Source: Tubiluchus corallicola
Lineage: Eukaryota; Priapulida; Priapulimorpha; Priapulimorphida; Tubiluchidae
DNA: 64,000 bases
Direction: 5' to 3'
NCBI GenBank assembly: GCA_030141605.1
Contig: JAQGDQ010000109.1
Coordinates: forward strand, 64,001-128,000
Position numbers and translations under genes: made by a program. Shown piece after piece: positions 11,374 through 22,139 of the stretch; within the stretch, counting starts at the first letter, position 1; every line of letters starts with the position of its first letter. The notes beneath the pieces were generated by a model. The model was given only the letters and a program-made list of their open reading frames with translations, was not told the DNA's origin and searched no databases.

Positions 11374-11699
11374 ATACGCACGAGATAACTACGAAATGTC
11401 ACATTTGCATTTCTTCTGCAAATAAGCAAAACACTATTATCTAGTCGTTTGGGTCTAGTTGTTCCTGACGTTTTACACTATTTTATCATTGCACAATCTA
11501 CAGGCATCTGCATGTGTTCCCACAATTCTAATCATTAAAACACCCAAAAATACACGAACTTTTCCGATGTTTACCAACTACAATAATTTCAGAAAAATTG
11601 TTCATCCTGGCCCAAGTTTTATTGTCTTGGGGCCAACAGAAGTTAAAAATTTTTAGGCTAAATCTGTAACTTCAGGGTAAAATAACAAAAGCAAATACA

Positions 11700-12140
11700 A
11701 GTTGAGATGACTTAACAAATTTATTAATTAATTAGTAGGTTAATTAATTAGTTAATTGTAACAATTTTTTATTTGTAATAATTAGCTGGCTAGTTGTTTA
11801 GTTGTTGGGTAGCTAGCTGATTGGCTGATAAGTTGATTGGTTGCTTAATTGCTTGGCAACAACATATTCGCAAAGCTATTTAACAGACACGCTAACTAAT
11901 TAACTAAATAATCGCTCATTTGTTTGTCTGGCTTTCAGCTGAATGTCTGACTGAGTAGCATGGAAAAATGAATGAACCAAAGAACAAATCAACAAAAGGG
12001 CAAAAGACCAAGCGAAAGAACAAATAAACAAACGATCGAATGAACAAACGGACGGACGAACGAACGAGCAATCAAACAAACAGACGGACGGACGGACTGA
12101 CGTACTGCCTGCCTGCCTGACTGACTGACTGACTGATTTT
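11700..12140. repeat. Degenerate tetranucleotide DNA between the divergent genes A and B
   Basis: TTAA/TTAG, then GGCT/GTTG, then AACA/GACG/ACGG/CTGA units form an imperfect 4-bp-periodic tract. No genes are seen. It occupies the middle of the 1,547-bp head-to-head spacer and separates the two promoter blocks. Confidence 0.7.
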
Positions 12141-12561
12141 GGCAGTTTGGCAGTAGAGTGGGTTTAGCAGTTTGAAGGCTGCCGTCTAAGCCCTTTGTGA
12201 CTGTTCCACCTAATATTTTAGTCCATTATAGGTTTTCCAGCATTTTAGGTACTCTCACAAAGGACATCTACCTGCCTTTGCCGTTCCGAGAATGTAAAAT
12301 AACGTCTCATGAACAATTTTTAGGGCTCTTTGAGCTTATTATTTTGTTAATGATCACTGTTAAAGTTTGTTTTCTTTTTCGTTCAGTGTTTAAGGATTAC
12401 AGCTGCGGGAATACATACAGATGCCTGCAGAATGTACGATGATAAAATGGTGTATGATGTCAGGAACGACTAGGCCCAACCGGCAAGATAACTGTGTGCT
12501 ACGCTAAAACTTATTTGCTAAAGATATATAAATATTTAGATTTATTTTATCTCTTGAATAC

Positions 12562-12609
12562 TTTCTACTATCATTTAGTGGACGGGTGACATTTAGTAAA
12601 GTCGTGCAG
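12562..12609 (+). promoter_or_regulatory. Conserved promoter block of gene B
   Basis: TTTCTACTATCATTTA (12,562-12,577), GGTGACATTTAG and TCGTGCAG (12,602-12,609) lie in the same order as upstream of genes A and C, 148-195 nt before the ATG. The E-box base differs (CGGGTG in place of CAGGTG) and the downstream TATA box is not conserved. A TATAAA occurs further upstream near 12,527. Confidence 0.6.
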
Positions 12610-12756
12610 GTCGCTAGTCGCGTCACGATGACTAGTGTCTAGTTTTTAGAAGGTGCATAACTGGCAAGCCATCTTTTTAATTGAAACACTTGAGCAAGTG
12701 AGCAAGTTACGTTCCCGAGGAATCAGCAACCGGTTTTTATCCGACTAAAATTCAAA

Positions 12757-12805
12757 ATGCCATTCTCTGTACGAGCTACAGTACTGACGATATTTGCCGC
12801 AACTG
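12757..12805 (+). CDS. Gene B exon 1 (signal peptide)
   Basis: 49 nt from ATG to ACT-G, donor GTAAGC. The length is identical to exon 1 of genes A and C, with the same M-x-F-S-x-R-A start pattern. Confidence 0.85.
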
Positions 12806-15595
12806 GTAAGCTAGAAAACATGTACACCGCTTTTACTGATAAGTAAAAGGTTGCTCGTAAGCACCTAATAATAATGATAATAGTTTAATTATTTATCCCA
12901 ACACTAATATAATTGTTACTGTTTTTTACAGTTGCAGGAATTGAATATTTTGACATGCAGCCTTCCAGCACGGCGGTTGTGCCAGGCTCAACAGCGGAGC
13001 TTGAATGCAGAATTAATATGGACGTCGTTCCTGTCCTTAGTTATAATGTGACCTGGGTCAAAGACGGAATTGTCCTCAGTATCACTGGAAGAATATCTTA
13101 CATTTATGACAATCCACTAATACAGGGATTGCACAGTATTCGAATCGATGATGTTAATTTATTAGAAGACGATGGGACCTATGTTTGCCGATTTTTCAAA
13201 GTTCCTGACATTGAAGAGGATTCCGATCCAGCAAGGCTTACTGTAATAGGTAAAATTCTATTATAGTAAAACAGATAGACAAGGTACACGAATGAACAAA
13301 CAGACAGGCAGACTGTCGCATTCTTTGGCTAACAATTCTCTACACACAAGAAATTAGTTTGTGAAGCGGATTAAGATTAGATTTAGGATTAGAGTTAGGG
13401 TTAAGGTTAGGTTAGGGTTAGGGTATTTAAATTGTGTCTGCAACTGCTTCCAATTCTTTTCACGTTTCTATGGATACACGTTTCTATTTTGGTCATGTCA
13501 ATAGTGAAATTTACAGATAGGCTCATGGCACACCAAATATTTGTACGACAAAATTTCAAAAACGGATAATTGTTCAAATGATTAATTGCACAGATTACAG
13601 CAATTAAAATATCCAATCTCAAGTTCTGTGCCCAGAATGCATATGCAATTCCTGTATGCAGTATCTAGTTCGAGAAACACATCATTAGTTTTACTGATTG
13701 TATTTGAAGTTTGCTCATGCGCTCATAAGTTTGGCACATATCTTGCTTGGCTCCTTTAATGCATCAAGTATTTTGGGTGAATTTGGTATATTTTACAAAC
13801 AATCCCACGCATTTGTTAAAAAGTAACTCGCTTCAATGTTTAACGATGTTTAAGTCCTTAATACTTATTGCTTTTCAATATTAACCATGTGTGCTATAAA
13901 CTATACAATTTTGCTTTGTAAAAACTTATTGATACTTATAAAATGACTTGATTTAATCAATAAACAAAAGAAATGCAAAACAACTGAAAAATCTTTTGTT
14001 TGAGCCTGCACTCATAATTACAACCAGAGTTACAACTGTTTTTCAATGTAACTGTCACGATGCAAAGTAGCTGCAACGAAATTACTTATTACATTCTTTT
14101 TGTAACAGTACAGCCACAGGAAGTGGAGCTGTTTTTAAACGAGGAGGAAATATTAACAAGTGATGTTACTATCTTGGCTAACAATCCAAATGAAACGTTC
14201 AAATGTGTCGTTGCTGGAACCAATCCAATTCCTGAAATTAAATGGCATTTGGGTAAGTGCAGTTGGTTAGTTCGAAATTGATCCAATCATGTGTAAAGTT
14301 ATACTTCCAATTTCAACAAAGCAATGCAATCATCTGCAAAATAATTGCTAGGATTCAGTAGTTAAAATTTAGAGATTAACTTTTAACTTAATTTATTTAT
14401 TTAACCTCTCAGATATCATTGAGCACCACAACTGTCGATAATGTGTTTCACCTATAGTCCTACACTAATACCATTTTGAACTTTTTTGTGGGAAATGCAT
14501 CTGTGCAGTCAACATTGGGTTACAATCTGCAAGTTATTAATGTAAATGTAATGGTAACTGCGACAAATGTAATTATTTAAAAATTAAAAGATTCATTTGT
14601 AAGAAAGCTAGAGAGCTTACATGGGTCGGCTCAGAGCCTCACTCTTTCATTTGCTCAAGATGTTTTAAACAGCTTAACTTTTCAGACAATCAGCAGTTAA
14701 ATGATATTCAACAACATGTATTTTGCGAATAATTTGTGATCTTGTAGCATAAAATCAAATTCAATATCGCGTAATGTACGTTGACTTAATGGCGCTTTTT
14801 AATTATGTAGAGATATGAGTTTTTAACAACTAACCGCCTTTGTTGTTTGTTATTTATTTTTGCAGTTAACCCAATGAATCTATTGTATTACGATGTCAAA
14901 TTAAAAAAAATCATATATATAATATTTAGCTGATTTTTGTCTTTTTAAAGTTCGTGACCATGCACAAAAGTTTAAAAATTGTTGCCACAAGAAGGATTGT
15001 TGTGTGTCATTTATTTATTTCATTGTATCATTTAGGCGAAGAAGATATTTCTTTTTCCTCCAGGCAAGAAGACTTTTTCAACAGCTCAACTATACTGAGT
15101 ACATCAGTGAGCACTCTAAATCACGCGTTTGGTTCAGGAAAAAATGGTGACAATGGGAAGATAATATCTTGTCGTGTAGTGGTTGACGCGTTTCCAATTC
15201 CCACTCCCAATATTCATTTGAACGTTCTTTGTAAGTAGTCAAAAATTGTTACGCAAACATACAGACGAATATCATGCTTACAACAACTAGCTTAATAGAT
15301 AGTGAAGAAACAAGTGTTAAAAATTGGGTCCAATCAGCTCCTGTCTTCAGGTAATTGATAATTGCCCGTTCTGCCATTATTGTCGTAAGCGTGATATCTT
15401 AATGTATTTTGAATACACTAAACAGTAGGAGTTGGTCATAAGCGTCTTTGCCTTTCTGCAGGTATCCAAGACAAACATAAGGAGGAACTTTTCAGACGCA
15501 TACACACACGCGCGCGCGCACGCACGTACTCCCACACGCACGCACGCACACACACACATGTGAGGCTCTGAGCCAGCCCATGTAAGCTCTCTAGC

Positions 15596-15679
<84 letters not shown>

Positions 15680-18600
15680 GCACGCACACACACACGCGAA
15701 CGCACTTACGCACAGAATGTTCTAATTTTAAGTAATTACCAAAAATACCGAATCCATTTTTGTAGCGTATCAATTTAATGTTTTTCCCATTTAATGCATT
15801 TGGTGACTTTGGCCCAAAAATCAATCAAATCAAACTATATGGCTGCATTAATATTTGCCAGTAACTCCCACAAGGTCATGAACGGAGTCAATTCAAGGCT
15901 AACTAAGCTGGTGGACGCAGATGACGGCCAGGCTTATCAAAACGAAAGTCCAGAGAAAAAGAGACTGATGGAGCCCTGTTCCAGTTAAAAGAACAAACGG
16001 CAGGAAATATCCACAATAAACTTAAATCTCATCTCTCCCTAGATTAATCTATTGGTTAGAACGTAAGAAAAGAAATATTTACATCCTAACAAACGTTGTA
16101 ATTTGTAATTTATTATCACTTCAGCATGTGTTTTTACATTGCAATTTGCATTATTATATTTATAACTTTTTTGCCCCATAACTAGGAAAATGAAATATAG
16201 TTACAATAATTGTAACAGAACTACATTAGATTACTATAGCGTGGTATAGTTAGGGAAAAAATTAGAAATATAATTACAAAAATTTAACAGAAGTATATTA
16301 ACATAGTTACTAAACTACATAGTAGTTTGTCAACAAGAAATAGATGCTGCATGGTAATCAAGAAGCAAAGCTTGTAAGACCACCATGTAAGCTTGTACAG
16401 TTTGTAAGCTTCATAATAACGTAAATAAAACGCATCTATTTTACCTGGATGTGGCAAACAGAAACTTTAACTAAATTAACTAAAAAAAACAGAAATACAC
16501 GTGTGCAGTATTAAAGCCTGAAAAGCTTGGCCTTCGAAATCCTAATGGGAGCGCTGCCTTATCTGGAAGACATGACCTGAACTCAATGTGTACACTGTGC
16601 TGGGGGTCACCTGGTGGTAGAATAAGTACTATATTCACTAAACGGGATACCAGAAAGCAAAGCATCTACAACAAAGAAACCATTAAAATATTTTTAAAAA
16701 TCGCGAGGAAAACTCACTTCTGAAATGAGACTTTTCCGTCCGTTTGCAAAAATCCTTTACCAAATGTTCTTTGTCTACATATTAATTTTCTGAAAGTAAT
16801 TTGTAAAGCTGACTGTCCCATTGGTGTTATGACTGACCAAGAACGAGTGATATTAATATAGGGTCCTGCAAAAAGCCTGCTCAATTCATTTCGACTAACT
16901 TGTCACACTTTTCCAGATCCACCACAAAATGCACATTTGAGTATTGCTAGCGGAAGTTCGGAGATGATTTTAGGTTCCACTTTGGAACTAAACTGTGAAA
17001 GTGATGACAATCCAGAAGCAATTTACACCTGGAAACTAGATGGAAGCGTCTTGTCGCACACTGGATCTGTGCTTCAGATACCAAAAGTAGAATACGCAGA
17101 TGCTGGAGAGTATGAATGTCAGGCCAGTAATATTCTTGGTTCCCACAGTTCAAATAAAGTAGAAATTTCTGTTAGTGGTACGTAAAGTAGATGTTACAAT
17201 AAAGCCTCAGTGCGTAGACATATTTATTACAAGTCAGTTACTGATTTTCCACTTTGGGAAAGTTTACTATTGTTTAGGTAGACTGACATTTAAAAAAATA
17301 CATTTTCTGGAAGGTTTTGGTTCTGTCGCATCATTACTACAGCTAAATCAACAGAAACTGCTCTTATACAATATACATGGTCATGCTGCTTAAGTGGTCT
17401 TAATTGTCGGGCATTAGATATAACACCACAGTGATCATTTTCTTCATCGTCACTGTCACCTTCGTCATTATTACCACCATCAACGCGATCATCATCTTCG
17501 TCGTCGTCGTCGTCATCATCATCATCATCATCATAATCACAATCATCACGAGCAGGCCTGCAGGCTACCATAGCCCGTCCTCAAATGGTTCTCATTAATG
17601 TACAGTTGAATTTGTCAGATACAATCATATTATTTCAAACCATGACAGTACTTTGGGAAATAATCTCTGCTTTGACTTTGCCTTTTTGGAATTTGCCTTC
17701 TTTAGCTTTCCTTTTTTCAGCTTTTCAGTTATTTACTTTCTATCTTTACATAATGTTGATTTTTTAACTTTTCTTTGCCTTTTTTCTCACTCGCCATTTT
17801 ATTTTCGTCCGCCTTATTTATCTTTTTGTCTTTTTACCATTTTTACTGCTGCTTTTTCTTTCAGCCATTTATTCTTTATTCTTTTCAGACACTCTTCAAA
17901 TTACTGCAGTGCAAAACTGATGAAAGTTTTTTATGCTCGCCCCTGCCTAATAACAAATCTTATGCATACATTGCAACTCTATAATGTTATTATATGTCGT
18001 CATTCTTCAAAAATCATCAAAATTTTCCTCCCTATTCCACAAGCAGGAAACATGGAGCTGATAAGGAGATACCTGTTTTATGTGTTTCTTGCTGATTTAA
18101 TAACATCAGTGATTTTATTGTTTCAGCTTTGGCCTTTACCGCTGACGAAATTACCGATTATAAACCGAAAGGAGATATAATCATATTTAAGGATATCGTT
18201 ACCGATACAGGGAAAGCATATAACACTTCTACAGGTATGCGTCTTTAGTTAATCATAGCGTTAGATCAATTTAACGTTTACTTTTATGGTAACAGCTTTT
18301 CTGTTGGTATAGTTGCTGTTATTGCATTTAGCACTTACCCAACTTTGCTTAGCGGTGGTAGAAGTAAGGACAAAATGGCAACGCAGGAACGAAACTATTA
18401 TTCAGAAGTAGCCATAAATCGTACTCGCAGTGTTCTGGAATAGCCATGCGTATTCAGCCCACTGTTTCAAAATAGCTGTGCATTTTAACATATTGTTCTC
18501 AAATAGCGAAGAATCGTCAACTTAGGGTGTTTATCAATAGTTTTTTAATCAGTTGTGCCTCTTTAGCCAGGCATTCTATTGTCCGGTAGGCATTGGTCCA

Positions 18601-20591
18601 TTTTTGTCACAGCTATCATTCCTATATCTCTGTGCAGTGAGGGAAATGCCCTTTCTGTCATACTTATCATTCATGTTGCGCCTGTCATTAAACGTGAACG
18701 TTCTTGGGTTATTTTCTGTCGTCTGTTTGAGGCTGTCAGAAAGATCTCCCACATTGTTTCAGTAGCCTCCTTAACTTGTTCATTTTCAAAAATCTCAACC
18801 AAGCAAAGTGCTTTTGTTTTTCAGCAGGTTTGCTTAACACGCTTTGTTAAGTATGTAAGGTTCTGTGCCAGGCAAATTCTTTCACCTCTGTTTTCGAAGT
18901 GTTGCTCACCTTTCCAAACTTTTTCGTACTTTCAGAAGCAGATGAAGAGTCTGAATCCAAATATAGCTTTTCTGATACTAGAAATTTTTTGCTTTTGTAT
19001 CTACATCATGGCTATGGCTATAAGCAGCAATTCTTTAACAAGTTCTTTCTTTTCTTCCTGCTTGCATGTAGCAAATTGCGAAATTGTTTCAATTTCTGTT
19101 TAGCAGCATCATGCTTTGCTTAATATGTTAAAAGAGAGTGTCCAAGCTTGAGTGTTGGAGAAAAGTGCAGACTTTTTAACAGAAATGGCATGCCCTATCA
19201 GATCTAATACGTAGCTACCTAGATGACTGGTTCCTTGACGAAACCACTCTGACTTATAGGACCTGATGATTATTCGAATTCTTTTTAGGATTTGCAAGGC
19301 ATTATAGGCTGCTTTGTTTAGAAAAAGCCAATGATATCTTCGTCTTTCGGGATGGACTTCTGTTATGATAGGTGTAGAAGCCGTTTGATGTCACCCTTCA
19401 AGATGCCCATCTCGTTTTGGAGTTCAGCTGCTAGGCAATTCTTCACGTCCCGTAGTGGCTTTCGTCAAATGTGCCCACCTTAGATTCCAGACTCAGTGTC
19501 TCTTATGAAAAGGGCGAAAAAACGATAGTTTATCACTCATTCGTACTTGCTCAAGGGGAGAGTCTGGGTGTACATGATTACTTTTGCCGTTGAGCCTTGA
19601 GTGTAGAGGTTCGGAGCTAGTAAATGAAGGAGCTATTATTTATTAAAATTAAACTTTTGTTATAATATAATTGTTGCTTGAGGATTATAGTAGTAATTAC
19701 AATCGCTAATTTAATTTACACTTTCTAGGAAAATTTACGGCGCCTCTATCCGGAACGTATTTCTTCCTATTGCATTTGACGTCGGACTACAACATGGACT
19801 ATACTAATAGTCTAGCAACTATTTCTCATAACGGAAATGATGTCGTGTGGGTGAGATGTTCAGGTATGTGTCGGACTTGTGTCACGACAATACTGTGTTT
19901 AAGTTAGTCTCTACTTTGCTACGTGACAACCTTGAATGAAAACATAGTAATTTTCTGTGTATTTAGCGTATTGTCTACCGTCATGTTTGCATGGTTCAGC
20001 TTTGTGAATTTTTCCCGTTCCATTATGCAACAGGTGAATGGATTTCAGCAAAATATGCGTGTGTGAGTTTGAATATGTAGAAGGTTCCACTGAGTTCCAC
20101 TCTGCATTCTCAGCCGGTTTAAAAATGGGTAAACTGTACTAATTACAATAATTATTCACACTAACAAAGATAAAATTAATTTGTATACAATCTTATTTGC
20201 CGGATACGCCTACATCTGTATGCAGTTTCAATAATATTAAATAAATTCATTTTAACGAACATCGTGGGTTACACTTTCAAGGCCTTTTTCTATAAGACTG
20301 CCTTATTTTGCTAAAAGCTGAATCGAACAGGAAACTTCAGGAGTTCACACCATACAGTGTTTTTTCCAGGTTTGCTTAGTCGTTTGTGGGCTAAATACGT
20401 GTAAAATGTATCATTTTAAGACTACGTGACATTTTTTCTTCCTTACAGGATATGATGGTAGATATCATTACACGGCAAATTCAGCTATTTTAAACGTGAA
20501 AAGTGGAGACGAAGTTTATATCAAGTATCTGACCGGCACCTTTTCATATTACGGCGCTAATTCATTCAGTGGTTATTTAATTGGTGGTTAA
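12757..20591 (+). CDS. Gene B: secreted three-Ig plus C1q-domain protein (variable Ig lectin-like)
   Basis: This is an eight-exon gene, CDS 1,353 nt, 450 aa. The exons are 12757-12805, 12932-13249, 14109-14252, 15036-15230, 16917-17177, 18127-18234, 19729-19863 and 20449-20591. All introns are phase 1. The signal peptide is MPFSVRATVLTIFAAT. Ig1 is at about 17-122, Ig2 at about 123-235 over two exons, I-set Ig3 at about 236-322, and the C1q domain at 323-450 (LAFTADE, GDIIIFKDIV, GKFTAPLSGTYFF, GDEVYIKYL, SGYLIGG). There is no membrane anchor. It is expected to be a soluble, probably oligomeric, lectin-like recognition protein of the gastropod Ig-C1q kind. The frame is open from start to stop and the key Ig Cys/Trp positions are kept, so it looks functional. 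It diverges from gene A and shares its promoter block. A polyadenylation signal lies at 20,767. Confidence 0.9.
12932..13249 (+). CDS. Gene B exon 2 (Ig domain 1)
   Basis: 318 nt, acceptor TTTTTTACAG, donor GTAAAA. It encodes IEYFDMQPSSTAVV, Cys in ELECRIN, NVTWVKDG (N-glycosylation sequon) and DDGTYVCRFF, which is a V-like Ig fold. Confidence 0.9.
13368..13424 (+). repeat. Interstitial telomere-like repeat in intron 2 of gene B
   Basis: Degenerate TTAGGG units (GATTAG, TTTAGGA, GTTAGGG, GGTTAGGG) run for about 57 bp. The metazoan telomere unit is TTAGGG. It is short and imperfect, so it is not a chromosome end. Confidence 0.8.
14109..14252 (+). CDS. Gene B exon 3 (first half of Ig domain 2)
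   Basis: 144 nt, acceptor TTGTAACAG, donor GTAAGT. It reads VQPQEVELFLNEEEI, then ETFKCVVAG and EIKWHLG. It is equal in length to gene A exon 3. Confidence 0.88.
14605..14642 (+). repeat. Left arm of an inverted repeat flanking gene B exon 4
   Basis: 38 bp whose reverse complement occurs at 15,560-15,597 with two mismatches. It lies in intron 3, 393 bp before exon 4. It could be the end of a small mobile element. Confidence 0.75.
15036..15230 (+). CDS. Gene B exon 4 (second half of Ig domain 2)
   Basis: 195 nt, acceptor CATTTAG, donor GTAAGT. It reads GEEDISFSSRQEDFF, STSVSTLNHAF, then KIISCRVVV carrying the second Cys. It is flanked by a 38-bp inverted repeat pair (14,605-14,642 and 15,560-15,597). 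Confidence 0.88.
15498..15710. repeat. (CA)n microsatellite in intron 4 of gene B
   Basis: CACACG/CGCG tract at 15,498-15,559 and a long (AC) run at 15,595-15,710, interrupted only by the inverted-repeat arm. Confidence 0.93.
15560..15597 (-). repeat. Right arm of an inverted repeat flanking gene B exon 4
   Basis: Partner of 14,605-14,642. It lies in intron 4 inside a CA-rich microsatellite, 330 bp after exon 4. Confidence 0.75.
16917..17177 (+). CDS. Gene B exon 5 (Ig domain 3, I-set)
   Basis: 261 nt, acceptor TTTTCCAG, donor GTACGT. It contains LELNCESDDNPEAIYTW and YADAGEYECQASN, a strong I-set signature. Confidence 0.9.
17475..17540. repeat. (TCATCG)/(ATC)n microsatellite in intron 5 of gene B
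   Basis: CATCGT/CGTCGT/CATCAT triplets. The poly-Asp frame on the minus strand is an artefact. Confidence 0.88.
18127..18234 (+). CDS. Gene B exon 6 (C1q domain start)
   Basis: 108 nt, acceptor TTGTTTCAG, donor GTATGC. It opens with ALAFTADE and contains GDIIIFKDIV and TDTGKAYNTSTG, the standard N-terminal C1q pattern. Confidence 0.87.
19729..19863 (+). CDS. Gene B exon 7 (C1q domain middle)
   Basis: 135 nt, acceptor CTTTCTAG, donor GTATGT. It reads GKFTAPLSGTYFFLLHL and ATISHNGNDVVWVRCS around a loop that differs from gene A. Confidence 0.88.
20449..20591 (+). CDS. Gene B exon 8 (C1q domain end and stop)
   Basis: 143 nt, acceptor CCTTACAG. It reads GYDGRYHYTANSAIL, SGDEVYIKYLTG and NSFSGYLIGG, then TAA at 20589-20591. 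Confidence 0.88.
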
Positions 20592-20766
20592 ATATCTACT
20601 CAAGAAGGGCACAACCATGTTTACCCGCTCATTATAACTTTTTAATTTAGGTCTGATTACTAAACAAACTAGTAAAAATCTTAATGTTAAATTAGAATTT
20701 CAGTTGTTTCTTGTATTGCTGGGATATACCAGCGAAATGAGTTATCTTGCATAATTCTGACTGTTC

Positions 20767-20772
20767 AATAAA
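20767..20772 (+). terminator. Polyadenylation signal of gene B
   Basis: AATAAA, 176 nt after the stop codon, is the first canonical hexamer downstream. It is followed by a GT-rich stretch (TGTTGAATGTTC). Confidence 0.65.
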
Positions 20773-20785
20773 ATGTTGAATGTTC

Positions 20786-21140
20786 ATATTATTATTATTA
20801 TTATTAAAATTATTATTATTATTATTATGTATTAATGATTGATATGTATGGATTATATTATGTCAGTTAGTATTAAGATTATTATTAGTATGTATGTATT
20901 GATTATGAGTTATTGACTATGTATTGATTCTTATAATGTATTCAGGATTGATTAGTGTTAGGAATATTATAATTATTATTCGTTTATTCATTTATACATC
21001 AGATGTTGATGTATGGGGTATAGCTTATTAACGTGTTGATATGTATGAATTATTATAATATTGATTGATATGTATTAGTTATTATGATAACTTTTCAATG
21101 TAAACAATGGTTTATTATTATTATTATTATTATCATCATT
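20786..21140. repeat. ATT-rich microsatellites downstream of gene B
   Basis: (ATT)n at about 20,786-20,826 and (TTA)n at about 21,108-21,136, with TATGTATTGATT-like degenerate units between them. No gene is seen. Confidence 0.85.
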
Positions 21141-21880
21141 ATACCACTGTATTTATTGAAACATGTAATGATGATATATTTGAACATTATGAATGACATT
21201 TTAAAGTTTGTTATTTAGAGTTTATGTCCACATTACACATGTACACACATAGACTCAGGTTAGACAGCAAATACGTAGGTCAAATAATGTATGCACATGA
21301 TCACATTTTGTAACATCCTAATCATGTAACACTACACATATACATTTATGTCGTGTACGCATGGTTACATGTATACGCAGGGCACTTACATGTATACACA
21401 TTAAACATCAGTTAAGAAACACCAAACATTGTAATAACGTACGGACAGGTTGCTATACTAGTGAGACTTCACTGGTCACAAATTATTTTGGTGAAATACT
21501 CACGAACCTAATACAATGACTCATGCAGCAGTTAGTACTCATACGAATACAATTCACTGGCAGTAGTATACCAAAAGCTGACTAACGTTAACAGTGGTGT
21601 GAGGAATTTAGGATCTCATAACATCAGACTGATTTTTATTTATTTTTTATAAGCAACGGACGAGTATTATAATTAAGCGCAAATATTTTAGATTTGCTAA
21701 TTTTTCAAATATTTTATATTTATTAATTTTTCATAAAATTAAAATATTGCTTAATTAATTACTTACAAGTTAGAAATATAAAACACCTTCCATATGCAAT
21801 ATAATGTTAGTAAACATATAATGTTAAACACGAACCGCAAATGTGTAAACACATCCGCACTGCCATAAGGACTGGCACGC
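21140..21880. other. AT-rich gene-free stretch
   Basis: Repeated ACATGTATAC/ACACAT motifs at 21,230-21,410, then A/T-rich DNA. No exon, RNA gene or recognisable transposon protein is seen on either strand. Confidence 0.5.
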
Positions 21881-21884
21881 TACT

Positions 21885-22075
21885 GGATCAGATTACATTG
21901 CTCCAGCTTATATAGGTATCTCGCAATGCTGCTGACCAATGATTAGTCAATGCTGACCAATGGGCGGTTGATTGACAGAAAACGGTCACTGTGAGCGGAT
22001 GACTTCATGATTGACTGATAACTGTCACTGTCTTGCAAGCAGCCAATCAGTGTTAAGCTAACTGTTGTCAAGTAA
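21885..22075 (-). promoter_or_regulatory. Promoter-like cluster facing left (possible LTR or lost gene promoter)
   Basis: On the minus strand there are ATTGG (inverted CCAAT) boxes near 22,046, 21,958 and 21,940, one next to a CGCCC GC-box-like element, followed about 30 bp later by CTATATAAGC (about 21,909-21,919). This is the order and spacing of a polymerase II core promoter. A GTAAGT donor-like site occurs 145 bp downstream near 21,765. No coding exon follows before the gene B 3' end, so it may belong to a solo LTR or a noncoding transcript. LTR ends were not found. Confidence 0.35.
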
Positions 22076-22139
22076 ATGCTCTAAGAATAGTTGCTGACTG
22101 TCGTGACGCTAAAGTTGTTACTGGGGCGTTTTGGGGAGA

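Noticed and set aside
17653-18180. 175-codon plus-strand frame
   Set aside because: It lies in intron 5 of gene B and overlaps exon 6 in a different frame. The Phe/Ser-rich composition comes from a pyrimidine-rich intron.
18579-19103. 174-codon plus-strand frame, and a 50-codon minus frame at 18,671-18,820 (FENEQVKEATETMW)
   Set aside because: Both lie inside intron 6 of gene B. The minus frame looks protein-like but is bounded by stops and matches nothing I recognise. It may be a transposon relic, but the evidence is too thin.
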